Source: Darksidea phi (lineage: Eukaryota; Ascomycota; Dothideomycetes; Pleosporales; Lentitheciaceae). Taken from it: DNA of 64,000 nucleotides. Both the position numbers and the translations under genes were made by a program. The notes under the pieces were generated by a model, which saw nothing but the letters and a program-made list of their open reading frames with translations, did no database searches and was not told the DNA's origin. Where the stretch lies: the NCBI GenBank assembly GCA_030770425.1, contig JASJFT010000013.1, positions 372,001 to 436,000 on the forward strand, given 5' to 3'. Below, one piece after another: positions 1-8,995 of this stretch; positions within the stretch are counted from its first letter, which is position 1; every line of letters begins with the position of its first letter.

Positions 1-372
1 GCTCCGAAGCAGGCCGTCAAAGTCTTTGAACAAGCGGAAGAACACCGGCCGTCTAGTATGCTCGAATCACAGCTCCCTTCTACGCCGCCAGAGCCCGCTG
101 TCAATGGAGGCAAGTCCCCCGCCCCCACCACAGTCGATTCCGACAGTACGGCGGCCAAGGCTACAATTCTCATCGCTAATGAAGCCGCGCTTGATCTGGA
201 AGACCTCAAAGACGAAGTGCAATTCACTAATCTTGGTGTCGACAGCTTGATGAGTCTCGTCATTGCCGACAAGTTTCGCGAGGAGCTAGGCGTTACCATT
301 TCCGGCAGTCTCTTCTTAGAGTATCCCACCGTTGGAGATTTGAGAGCTTGGTTGCGAGAGTATTATAGCTGA
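1..372 (+). CDS. Non-reducing polyketide synthase, C-terminal acyl-carrier domain (partial)
   Basis: The reading frame is open from the window edge to a TAG at 370-372, so only the last 123 residues of a much longer protein are present. A Pro/Ser/Thr-rich linker (about residues 20-60) is followed by an acyl-carrier domain with the phosphopantetheine-site motif LGVDSLMSL; the Ser carries the growing chain. The protein ends with the carrier domain ([16 protein letters not shown]), with no fused thioesterase or cyclase. This end is typical of atrochrysone carboxylic acid synthases, which use a separate beta-lactamase-type thioesterase. The next two genes, an anthrone oxygenase and an EthD decarboxylase, are the usual partners of such a synthase, which supports an anthraquinone (emodin-type) pathway. 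Family is well supported; the exact product is inference because the ketosynthase lies outside the window. Confidence 0.85.
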   Translation, partial: APKQAVKVFEQAEEHRPSSMLESQLPSTPPEPAVNGGKSPAPTTVDSDSTAAKATILIANEAALDLEDLKDEVQFTNLGVDSLMSLVIADKFREELGVTISGSLFLEYPTVGDLRAWLREYYS

Positions 373-808
373 GGAGCTCTCGTGGCAATTTCAGTTGGAA
401 GTCCTTCGTTTTTCTACTTCTGCGTTGTCGCAGTTCTAGTTCTCTTTCACGGCCAGTTACATAGAAATTAGAAGCATTTCGATAGGCCGCCCCAGAATAA
501 CATTACAATAGTGACTTACGACGCGCCTCCACAATGATCTAGGTCGATGTCAGTTAACTGCTTTGCATTCTAAGAGCCCCATATTACAACAACCCAGCAG
601 TGAGCTCCAGGGCCATCGCTACCAAAGAGCGCAAAGCAACGGGCTATTCACGAAAATAAAATATTGTCATATGATATAAACTATGGCCTGAGGTCTCTAG
701 CTGGATAGACTGCGATTGAATCCCAAACAATCATTCCCATAGCCCAACCAACCAAATCAGACTTCCCAAAAGCGGGAAAATACTCCTTCCAGCATGCAGC
801 AGCCTCGA
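373..808. other. Intergenic, 3' ends of two convergent genes
   Basis: No coding stretch was recognised between the synthase stop and the convergent anthrone-oxygenase stop. Confidence 0.5.
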
Positions 809-1311
809 CTACACGAATAACGCCCTCACTTCTCCCCACTCCACCTCGCTCTTTCCTGTGTTGACCGCCTGCTCAAACCCAAACAGCCTCCCATTTGTCA
901 GGGCCATGATGAACCAAGTGAAGGGCAGCACAATGATAGTGACGCGCCAGCTGCAACAAAGAGCTTCCAGCGGTGGTTACTGCGGCTGTTGACCAGCTTG
1001 CTTCTTTTCTTCTGCATGTATGCCATGTAGCAACGTAGGGCCATAGTTCCGACAGCGATACTAGGTAGCACTTGATAGCCGAGAGTGTACATTTGAGCCC
1101 ATTCGCGGAGAAGTTGGGGGCAGAGGTTGTGGTGGAGAGGAAGACAGGGACGGCGAGGAGGGATAGAGACATCATTATTTCTATCTGTGCATTAGAGTAG
1201 AAAAACATAGGAGTTCGGAAGTGATCGAAGCGTACGTGAGAGGAAAGCTCCAGACACTACGGTCAAGGCGCCAGTGACAGGAATAGATGGCTTGATGGTC
1301 GCTGGAGGCAT
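809..1311 (-). pseudogene. Anthrone oxygenase (DUF1772), two frameshifts
   Basis: Starts at the ATG ending at 1311 (MPPATIKPSIPVTG). One intron has donor GTACGC near 1236 and an acceptor near 1160, and restores FLS-Q-IMMSLSLLAVPVF. The family signatures REWAQMYTLGYQVLPS and VLPFTWFIMALTNGRLFG are both present, but in different frames. The first shift falls at the G-run 1116-1120 (C-run on the coding strand, one base short). The second falls at about 940-946, again equal to one lost base. DUF1772 proteins of this kind are small membrane-associated enzymes that oxidise emodin anthrone to emodin. The rest of the gene is intact to the stop at 809-811. Either the gene is recently dead or the assembly has two single-base errors. 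Family assignment is firm; non-functionality is not proven. Confidence 0.8.
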
Positions 1312-1680
1312 TTTGGTTGTGTGAGTCTTCTATAGCGGCCTTGTTATATGATATAATGCTTGCTCATTGATTGTTCGAGCGATAAGTATCTCTTGGACGT
1401 AAGGGTAGTTGAAAGATTGCTCGATTAAGAAGCACAAGCAAGCGACGGGACAATCAATAACCAGTTAGCGACATCAATCAGTAACGCAAAAACGCCCACC
1501 ACTAGCCAAATCGCTCTTTCGGCGTCTTCGCATTTACGTACCCAACGAGCCGAAGTCTTGTTCCACACGGAGCCGATTGTCATGGCGAACCCCGAGACCA
1601 TGCGCGAACTTCCGACGCACGGTACTCCGACCCATCGTACCCACCTATTTCCAGATCAAAACTTCATAAAAATTGTGAAT
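1312..1680. other. Intergenic, no gene seen
   Basis: Upstream region of the anthrone oxygenase relic. Nothing else recognised. Confidence 0.4.
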
Positions 1681-2172
1681 TTACGGCAATGCGAGTGTTG
1701 ATGGCCTCGAGGCGCTCAAAAGTGCATTCGATGCGGCTGGGGAAGGACTCCTGCTCCTGACGAAGACCGAGGAGAACGGCGCCGGTGGCAGTAGCAAAAT
1801 TAGCCAAACCGCTACCGCGCCGTAGAGGCGTGCGATCAGCGGCCGCCTCGGCGCGCTAGGCCGACGTCTGAAACAACTGACCGACGACTCGATGACTAGA
1901 AGCTGCGTCACGAAGGCCTTCGAAATTACGCCGTAAACGGAACTCGTCGGTAAATTGGTGCTGCGTCCCTGACGTAGGCCTAGTGCGGTCCAGCCATATG
2001 TACCCTCCACGACGATGTACATATCCCCCTTATTATGCTCCATGTTGCAATACTGGCGCCAAAGGCGAAATGCAGCGCGTAATTCGGGATTTGCGGAAAA
2101 TAGGGCGTCATCGTAGCGACAAGTTTTCTTGCCTCTCGCGCAGTTGTCACATGCGAACGTCCCAAAGAGCAT
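1681..2172 (-). CDS. Hypothetical protein with Cys-rich N terminus (weak)
   Basis: An ATG-started open frame of 163 codons. The N terminus has a [11 protein letters not shown] motif that recalls half of a zinc cluster, but the remaining cysteines of a Zn2Cys6 domain are missing. The second half is low-complexity Pro/Ser/Arg and looks like chance coding. It sits divergently, 80 bp from the EthD gene, so it could equally be promoter DNA or a relic of a pathway regulator. No family was recognised. Confidence 0.2.
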   Translation of the reverse strand: MLFGTFACDNCARGKKTCRYDDALFSANPELRAAFRLWRQYCNMEHNKGDMYIVVEGTYGWTALGLRQGRSTNLPTSSVYGVISKAFVTQLLVIESSVSCFRRRPSAPRRPLIARLYGAVAVWLILLLPPAPFSSVFVRSRSPSPAASNALLSASRPSTLALP

Positions 2173-2252
2173 TCCGTCTTTCTTCCGGCTTTTTCTATAG
2201 CAGTGTCGCTCTGGCTCTGGGCATTAAAGTTACTGTATCACATCAGCTAAAA

Positions 2253-2890
2253 ATGCCTTCCTCTACGTCCGCCAACACGGAAAATGGCATCGAAGAACTA
2301 CAGAGGGCCAAGTTTCTACATATCACAATCCCAGGATACCGGAGGGCGGGCATGAGCGAGGAAGACTACCGCCACCACATGACCAAGATCTCCGCATCGA
2401 TGGCCCAAGACCTCCTTGTCGGGTACAGCATGAAGCACTGGACGATGGTGAAGCTCCCTCTTCTACCTATTTTCACCTTTATAGACTGTATGGTCCGGCA
2501 CAGTGATGCAAACAAACCCAAACTAATCAACAACACATCTCTAGTTCCATAACCCCTTCGAAACGCGCAAATTGGCGGCATACCTTTACGACCCGTAAAT
2601 GGAAAACGTAGCTGATTACGATTGCTTCAGCCAGGTATTTTTCAAAGATTTACAAGGCTACAAGGCGATGAAAGAAGACCCGTTCTACAATGAATATCTC
2701 ATGCACGACCGTGAGAATTTCGCGGATAAGCCACGGAGCAAGTACGTTGATTTCCTTCCCTCTCTAAATTTGGAAGGGCAGAATGCTTGAAGAAAGCGAG
2801 CATGCTCATATCATTTATAGGATTACCATGGGTTGGGTGGAAGAGTTTGTAAGAGATGGTGAGGTTGTTGACGGCATGAAGGATTGTTGA
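2253..2890 (+). pseudogene. EthD-domain decarboxylase of anthraquinone pathway, premature stop
   Basis: Three exons: 2253-2447, 2545-2741 and 2821-2890, with introns 2448-2544 (GT...TAG) and 2742-2820 (GT...TAG). The product reads [12 protein letters not shown]..., then [50 protein letters not shown] and ITMGWVEEFV, the normal layout of EthD dimeric alpha/beta-barrel proteins. In fungal anthraquinone clusters these decarboxylate atrochrysone carboxylic acid before the anthrone oxygenase acts. An in-frame TAA at 2596-2598 interrupts exon 2, at a position where a CAA (Gln) would keep the family sequence. The frame after the stop is fully conserved, so the stop looks recent. Family is strongly supported; role follows from the neighbours; loss of function is likely but unproven. 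Confidence 0.75.
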
Positions 2891-2943
2891 GTACGAGAAA
2901 CTCTTCGTGGGTTAAAGTCGATCGCATCTAATAGCCCAGTATT

Positions 2944-3195
2944 TCACAGTAAAAATTCGGCATAATAACGTGTATACAGAAGTACACAAATGTTCAAAGA
3001 CATGATGCGCTTGCCCACCTCAGCAGGCGCAAATACAACTTTCCCAACTTCACCATCATCTTTGACGTCTACAACTAGCACTCTATCAGAGCCAAGCTGC
3101 TTACTTTTCTCTGAACCATCTTCCGTCCGGTTGGTCCTGGAGGCAGGGTCATCAAGATAAGGTATTCTACTATGAGTACGATAGGTTTTTGTTAA
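2944..3195 (-). other. Unassigned open stretch, possible exon relic
   Basis: On the minus strand a frame of about 84 codons ends in TGA at 2944-2946 and includes RIPYLDDPASRT and DRVLVVDVKDDGEVGKVVF. It reads like protein rather than noise, but there is no start codon and I could not place it in a family. It could be a leftover exon of another cluster gene. The rest of 2891-3658 holds only a weak Ser/Ala-rich open frame. Confidence 0.2.
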
Positions 3196-3658
3196 ACTTA
3201 GGGTTAACTGGTGTATTTTCTATATACACTAAACAAGCGAACTAAACCGAAAGGAGATAGGGAAAGAATGAGGTGGGATCTCGGATGTACCTGCAGTGCT
3301 AATACCTAGGTAGCTGAATCCAATCTTGTAGCACCGGTTTCACCGCGCCGGGGTAGACCGCCATTTAACAAATCCCATTGCAGCCGCCTGCACTACCGAC
3401 TTCATTAACAGCGAGGATACCGTGATCGTTGTCGTTGTTATAGTTGGGGAAAAAGACAGAAATGCTACTGCACTTTTTACAGCCGCGTTCCCGTAGCTAT
3501 TGAACGAGAGACTTGATACTACCGCCTCTGATACCGCCGGTATTTTGAAGGAAAGTGCAGAGGCCAGGACAGAGTATGCTCGCTTCGCAGACCATATGTT
3601 CGCCATTCTGGTAGACTCAATTATGAATTAATACCATCATGAACTGGTAAGTCTTTGT

Positions 3659-4645
3659 TCAAGCTCGCTTCTCCTCGGGCCTGTACGTCGTAATCTTGCC
3701 AAAGGTATCCGCCATTCCCCATATACCTCGCCTCAAGCAACTCAGTTGCACTATCTGGCTGTGGTCCACGAACAAGTTGACATCGACTCCAAACTCCCTG
3801 ATGTACCAGTTGAACACCTTCGGATCGGCGGCCTCAAACATGACCTTCTCGAGCGGAATCTCTCGCAAGATCGCCTGAATTACATCTGTCCTCCAGTTCT
3901 TCACGTTCTCGGTGATTCCCTCAGACTCAATCATCATCCTCTCGACACCCATGTCGACGAAGCGCTTCGCGATGTGGATGACACGCGACGGATCGGATGT
4001 TCCCAGGCTCTCCAAATCCGAAGCTTCCGTGTCGCCACCTGCACCGAACTGGATGCCGAGTTCAGGCTTGGGCTTCAGCCCGTGATCTTGCACGCGCTGA
4101 GCGAGTCGAAGCCAGTCATCAGGCGGAAGCGATAAGAATCCGGTACTAATCTCGATGACATCGAACCCGACATCTTTGCACTTCGCGAGGTACTTCTCCA
4201 CCGCCTCCGCAGCATCTGACTGCGTGAGCACATGCTCCATCCATCCTCCCGTGCTCACGTACACGCCATGCGAATGCGCGAGATCAATCAGTTTGCGCAG
4301 CTGATCCTCTGGGAATAGCGAGAACGATCCGCCGGCGAACTTCAGTCCGTCAATATGCTCGCCCATGGTGGACAACACGTCCGAGAGATAGTTCGGTCCG
4401 ATCGCGGAGTAATAAGGTCCTCTGATTTCGGTTACGCTAGTTTGGCGTGGCTTGGGCGGAAGCGAGTTATGCCGGATGAAGCCATAGCCATTGGATTTGT
4501 CTTCTAGTAGGATCTTCGGCTGGGAGGGGAGTGGGCGAGTCGTAGCGAAGGTTCGCGGAAGTGATGTAGATAGCGAGGGTTTTGCAAGTTGCGATGCGTG
4601 TGTTGCGAGAGTCGAAGGTCGTAGGAGTTGTCGTGAGAGAGACAT
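3659..4645 (-). CDS. Phosphosulfolactate synthase-like (ComA/HSA32 family) protein
   Basis: A single-exon gene of 328 residues from the ATG at 4643-4645; the frame upstream of it has no ATG. The first 45 residues are rich in Arg, Ser and Thr with no acidic residue early on, which suggests mitochondrial targeting. The body carries ComA family (PF02679) blocks: GEHIDGLKFAGGSFSLFP, HGVYVSTGGWMEHV, FDVIEISTGFLSLP, ELGIQFGAGGD and MIESEGITENV. This is a TIM-barrel family known from archaeal coenzyme M synthesis and from plant heat-stress protein HSA32. Fungal members have no settled substrate, so a true phosphosulfolactate synthase activity should not be assumed. No sign of damage. Family call is firm, function is open. 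Confidence 0.9.
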   Translation of the reverse strand: MSLSRQLLRPSTLATHASQLAKPSLSTSLPRTFATTRPLPSQPKILLEDKSNGYGFIRHNSLPPKPRQTSVTEIRGPYYSAIGPNYLSDVLSTMGEHIDGLKFAGGSFSLFPEDQLRKLIDLAHSHGVYVSTGGWMEHVLTQSDAAEAVEKYLAKCKDVGFDVIEISTGFLSLPPDDWLRLAQRVQDHGLKPKPELGIQFGAGGDTEASDLESLGTSDPSRVIHIAKRFVDMGVERMMIESEGITENVKNWRTDVIQAILREIPLEKVMFEAADPKVFNWYIREFGVDVNLFVDHSQIVQLSCLRRGIWGMADTFGKITTYRPEEKRA

Positions 4646-5882
4646 TGTTTTTATGTATTTGAGACTGCTCACGCCAGCAGATATTTTCGGGGAGCAATTA
4701 CGTTGTAGGACTTGAAACCATGTTCGAAAGACTGCGAAGGTATTGAAGTGGTTTATCCATCGTCAGATGATGGTTACATCAACAGACATCACAATGACGT
4801 GAATCGACCCACAAAATTGCCTTTTTAGGAATCTTCCTGTCGATGTACCACACGTGCATACGCGAACTGGCTCACAAACAAGCGCACCTGTCAGAGCTTA
4901 ATTTAGCTATTAGTAGACGCTAAAGCCTTCTGAATACGTTCCTCTATTATTATTGTTTTTTCTAACACACAGGGGTATAAAGCTAAAATCCAAAAATTAC
5001 ACAAACAGGTACAGCCCTCTACCCGAGTTACACAAAAGCGTTGATCGTATCATTTTACACAATTCGCGCGTTCGACAGCGTGACGTTTCCGAGAGCCTGT
5101 ACACAAAGACACCGAGTACTCCCTCCGCTTCTTCGAAGCAATAGGGCCGTAGCGGAGAGAGATCCGCGTATTATCACGTTACGTAGAAAAGTCGCATGTT
5201 AAATAAATATACTGAGAGGATTAAGTTTGACGTCGGGCCGGTATTATACATTACGTTGGCCAGGGCCAAGGTGTTCCGTTCCACCTTGGCGCGTTGAGCG
5301 ACAAGTCGAAATATCTCTTACACTCTATGTCTCAGACTTCCAGCGCGGGAGGTTCTCCGAACTGGTGTGGTTTCAGAATTTCTAGGACCTTTCTGTCAAG
5401 CTGCCTTCTCTTGTTCTGTCAATATGTCCGCCCTCCATATCTCTCCGCGAACGTATGGTAATATGCGATACACATCTTTGAAAGTACCCTCTATAAGTCA
5501 GGTCCGTAATTATTCGCATGCGTGCCGCTTCGGAAATTTAATCCCTATGGCTGCCCGAGTCTAAACCTAAAATTTCCTCCTCGCTCTTATTCCGGGCGTA
5601 CCTGAACCTCACTAAACGCAAACTCAACCTCGTCATAACCTTGGCCCAACCCTCTTCCATGGCTTGTGCAGGCATATAGGCCCTTCAATTGTTTGACGGT
5701 GAATTCTACGGCCTTTTAGTTTAGGCCTGCCCAGCTTTGCCTTAGAGTGTTGATTGTTATATATAAGTCCGGTTCTGCCAAACTCCTGTCGACACTGCGA
5801 GTACCAGCACACGCTCTTTCCAGTTTCTTTGGTCGATAAAGTCTTAAACATTTACTTTTTTCTTTAATTCTTTACCGCCAAG
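4646..5882. other. Intergenic, upstream of the LysM gene
   Basis: About 1.2 kb with only short, unconvincing frames. It includes the promoter of the LysM gene (see TATA element). Confidence 0.5.
5758..5767 (+). promoter_or_regulatory. TATA-like element before the LysM gene
   Basis: TATATATAAG lies about 120 bp before the ATG at 5883, a plausible core-promoter distance for a fungal gene. No other motif was identified. Confidence 0.4.
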
Positions 5883-6610
5883 ATGCGAACTTCTACTGTC
5901 CTTGCCGTATTTACAGTTCTATTTCAAACTGCCTTTTCCTCGCCTGTCTCGATCCCGATTTTTCGGCGTCAAGGTTGTAGGTACTCATCTTAGTGCACAC
6001 CGAGCAGGACTAACCGTATGCAGCGTGCAATGGCACCTCTCCCTCGAATTCTACATCCACAACCATTACGATAGCTCGAGGGGACACTCTTTCTAAACTT
6101 GCCGAACGGTTCGGGACGGGAATCTGCGACATCGCGGCCGCCAACAACCTCACGAACATTAACCTCATTGAGCCTGGGCAGACACTTGTCATCCCAGCAC
6201 CATCCTGCAACCCCGATAACGCATCTTGTCTCCCGCCCCCTGCACCCCCAGTGACCGCAACATGTGTGCTGGGCGGGCCCGACCGCTTCGTTGCGCAAGA
6301 CGGCCTATCCCTTGAGCAGACTGCCCAATTCTTGAAGATCACCATGGATGCGTTCACCCAAGCCAACGCGGCGACGATTAAAGATGGGGGGAATCCCACT
6401 GCAGGGCAGATATTGAATGTGCCGGTTTGCCCGGGCAGTTCCTGCAAAATCTCTCCAGCAACCATCCAGCAGGGGGATATATTCGACGAGGTCGCAGCCA
6501 AAGCAGGATCTACGACGGGGCAGATTTTGGCGTTGAATCCTGGGATTGATCGATTGGCTCTGCAGGTTGGGCAGACCTTTACGTTGCCGAGTGAATGTAA
6601 AGCTGCTTAA
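5883..6610 (+). CDS. Secreted three-LysM chitin-binding effector (Ecp6-like)
   Basis: Two exons, 5883-5976 and 6024-6610, with a 47-nt intron (GTAGGT...ATGCAG, branch GACTAAC), give 226 residues. Residues 1-20 form a signal peptide (MRTSTVLAVFTVLFQTAFSS). Three LysM domains follow: one beginning TIARGDTLSKLAERFG, a second beginning VAQDGLSLEQTAQF, and a third beginning TIQQGDIFDEVAAKAG and ending VGQTFTLP. Cysteines flank each LysM unit, and the linker before the second is Pro-rich. Size and layout match the Ecp6 class, secreted proteins that bind chitin fragments and keep them from host chitin receptors, or protect hyphae from chitinases. Role is inferred from layout. A transposon lies 67 bp after the stop. 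An N-glycosylation-rich stretch (NGTSPSNST) precedes LysM1. Confidence 0.92.
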
Positions 6611-6677
6611 GCGGCGTGATGGTATTGAGGGAGTAGTAAGCGCTGAAAATTTGAAAAGACAAGAGCAGACTTCACTA

Positions 6678-6770
6678 CGGTTCCAGTCCCCCCTAAATTA
6701 GGGAGGTCCGGCGGGGCCCTAATTAGGGCAGACTGGCACGCGATTAGGGGGGCGCGGGGCCCTAATTTTG
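6678..6770 (+). repeat. Left terminal inverted repeat of the MITE
   Basis: Reads CGGTTCCAGTCCCCCCTAAA at the tip and ends before the A-run at 6773. Its reverse complement recurs at 7635-7728. Confidence 0.9.
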
Positions 6771-6959
6771 AGAAAAAAAATCCTAAAAAAATTATTTCTT
6801 TTATTCCTATTTTCCTGTACAATTTTTATAAAATATTTAAAAAAAGAATTATATTATTTATTATTTTATACTAGCTAGAACTTTTATATTTAAATTCTAT
6901 AATTTAATAACTAATTATGTAAGAAGCTAACAGGTAAGAGAAGAATAGGCTTACCAGTA

Positions 6960-7056
6960 AAGCTCAGCGGCTGGCTGATATCGAGCTCAGCGGCTGGCCT
7001 ATATCGAGCTCAGCAGCTAGCTGATATCGAGCTCAGCGGCTGGCTGATATTCAGCT
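6960..7056 (+). repeat. Subterminal 23-bp tandem repeats, left set
   Basis: About four imperfect copies of a 23-bp unit of the form GAGCTCAGCGGCTGGCTGAT plus ATC. The same unit recurs inverted at 7211-7409. Confidence 0.85.
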
Positions 7057-7210
7057 CAGTAGCTGGTACGCGGGTGTTCGCGGGTATTCACATGCTAGCA
7101 TGTGAAATTTTCTACGTCATATACTCAACAACCTTATATACTTACCCTCTCGCTTCTCCTTAATAGTAATATAATAAGAACTATATAGTTTATACGACTA
7201 AGTTAAGGTA

Positions 7211-7409
7211 CCCTCCTAAGCTCGATATAGGCTAGCTACTAAGTTCGATATAGGTCAGCCGCTGAGCTCTGCATTAGCCAGCTACTGAGCTCGATATCAG
7301 CCAGCTACTGATCTCGATATCAGCCAGTCGCTGAGCTCGATATAGGCCAGCTACTGATCTCGATATAGGCCAGCTACTGAGCTCTGCATCAGCCAGCTAC
7401 TGAGCTCAC
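7211..7409 (-). repeat. Subterminal 23-bp tandem repeats, right set (inverted)
   Basis: About eight imperfect copies of the inverted unit (CGATATAGGCCAGCTACTGA plus GCT). They mirror the left set and probably serve as transposase-binding sites, as in other elements with subterminal repeats (inference). Confidence 0.85.
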
Positions 7410-7634
7410 GCGATTAGTCGTTCAATCGCGAGGGCTGTAGGTTCGCTGTACCTGGTAAGCCTTAGGATTAGTCGACTAATCGTAAGGGCTGTAGATAGTA
7501 TATAAAGTAATAAGAAAAATTAATTTTTTAAAAATATTTCTAAAAAATTATAAAATAAATTGGAAAAAAATCGTAAATAATTTTTTTTGGAATATTTTAT
7601 AATCTTTTTTTTTTTTTTTTTTTTTTTTCCTCTT

Positions 7635-7728
7635 AAAATTAGGGCCCCGCGCCCCCCTAATCGCGTGCCAGTCTGGGCCCTAATTAGGGCCCCGCCGGGC
7701 CCCCCTAATTTAGGGGGGACTGGAACCG
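7635..7728 (-). repeat. Right terminal inverted repeat of the MITE
   Basis: Reverse complement of the left repeat, preceded by a T-run of more than 20 bases, and directly followed by TA and the phosphotransferase relic. Confidence 0.9.
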
Positions 7729-7732
7729 TAGC

Positions 7733-8412
7733 GCCGATTTCTCCATGCTCACACGAGCATCCCCATTCCTAGTCACAAAAGATTGGGTAGACCAAAATGA
7801 TCGCCAGTTCATCATGGTGGAGCGCGTCCAAGGCGAGAACTTGCAGGCCGCATGGCCAACACTGTCACAAGAGGCAAAAATCCGGATTGCAGAATAAACA
7901 GCAAGTTTCCTTCAACGATTACGTAATCTGCGGTCTGGAAAATGGCGAGCATAGGCGAGCTACCGCTTTATTCTGGCTGGCTCTTCCTTCAGGGTCCCGG
8001 GAACCCCCACGGCCCTTTCGCATCAGAAGACGAGTTAAGGCAAGCTCTGGCACGCAAACTAGGCCATTTACCAAAGAAAGCCCAAGATGCGTTTCGCAAG
8101 CGACTCCCTCCATGCGCCCCTTACACATTCACTCACGGCGATTTGACTACCGTTAACATTATGGTCAAAGACGGAAATCTTGCAGCTGTTATCGACTGGG
8201 AGAGGGCGGGGTATTTTCCGATCTGGTGGGAGTATTCTCCGGCAGGGATTGGGCTCGGGAATGAGGATGCAGAGTGGAAGGATTTGCTGGCGAGCAAGAT
8301 GCAGCCTTTCGAAGACGGAAGGGCGTCCTGGAAGAATTTCCTCAAGTTGAGTCGATATCCGCACTTGGACGACAGTGCCAATGAGCTCTTAGAGGAATTA
8401 CTCCAGGAATAG
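7733..8412 (+). pseudogene. Aminoglycoside-phosphotransferase-family kinase relic
   Basis: From the transposon edge one frame reads TRASPFLVTKDWVDQNDRQF and VERVQGENLQAAWPTLSQE, typical of the middle of fungal APH-family kinases. The N-terminal 60-80 residues of the family are missing. That frame meets an in-frame TAA at 7895-7897 (a CAA would fit IAEQTASF). A one-base deletion in the A-run near 7939-7942 then moves the frame to MASIGELPLYSGW. The new frame holds the catalytic loop THGDLTTVNIMV (HGD-x4-N) and the metal site VIDWERAGYFPIWWEY, ending in TAG at 8410-8412. With a lost start, a stop and a frameshift it cannot make a full kinase. The family acts on small molecules in fungi; substrate unknown. 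Confidence 0.85.
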
Positions 8413-8995
8413 AGCAATGTAGCCGGGCGGATCCATCATTATTGAGTGTTCAACAGCATCTGATTTATATACAACCTCGGTCGTCTCGTAACTCTAATCT
8501 CATCAATCACCCCGACCTCGCCTTCTCATCCCTCAAAAAAACCTCAACGTCCTCTTCGATAATCTTTTTCCAGTTTCCAGCCTAGCAACCTCCTTGCGCG
8601 CTCCGATTTATCCTGCTGTTTAGGCACCAACTATAGGCCTCGAGCCCGGCCAGGCTCATGGCATCATCTTTCTCCAATACTTTCTCCTTCAGCCCGAATA
8701 TGGAATCACCTTCATGGCTCATCTCATATACATAGTTTCTGGCCGAGATGGGACAACTCAATGAAGAACTACTACAAAGTCTAATGTGTTGGAATTATCG
8801 CCAAGCATGTATCTAGTACTTTGTCAAGACAGCATCCTCGGGTTGATCGTGGCCGAAGGATGTTAAGATTCACCGTCCTACAATTGCCCTACTCGGGTTC
8901 GGGCCATCAAACCGGTTCATTGTTGAAGACGCCGTGTAACTTTAGATAAGTAATACCGGAAGCGTTCAGCTATTTACACGCTTAACCTTTTGGTC
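8413..8995. other. Intergenic, no gene seen
   Basis: Convergent 3' flanks of the kinase relic and the acid phosphatase; nothing recognised. Confidence 0.5.

Larger units (their letters stand above)
6676..7730. mobile_element. MITE-like inverted-repeat DNA transposon with TA target duplication
   Basis: A 1051-bp element (6678-7728) bounded by TA on both sides, with near-identical terminal inverted repeats of about 95 bp. They share CGGTTCCAGTCCCCCCTAAA at the tips and differ by a few substitutions and one 2-bp indel. Inside there are 23-bp subterminal repeats in opposite orientation at the two ends, and AT-rich DNA. There is no transposase frame, so it is non-autonomous. TA target use and tip structure fit the Tc1/mariner-pogo (Fot1-like) group; that assignment is inference. 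It lies between the LysM gene and the 5'-truncated phosphotransferase relic. Confidence 0.88.

Noticed and set aside
3340..3606. 88-codon Ser/Ala/Val-rich minus-strand frame with ATG
   Set aside because: Low complexity, no recognisable domain or splice partner.
6690..6730. CCCTAA/TTAGGG-like words as interstitial telomere repeat
   Set aside because: They are part of the transposon's terminal repeat and do not form a tandem array.
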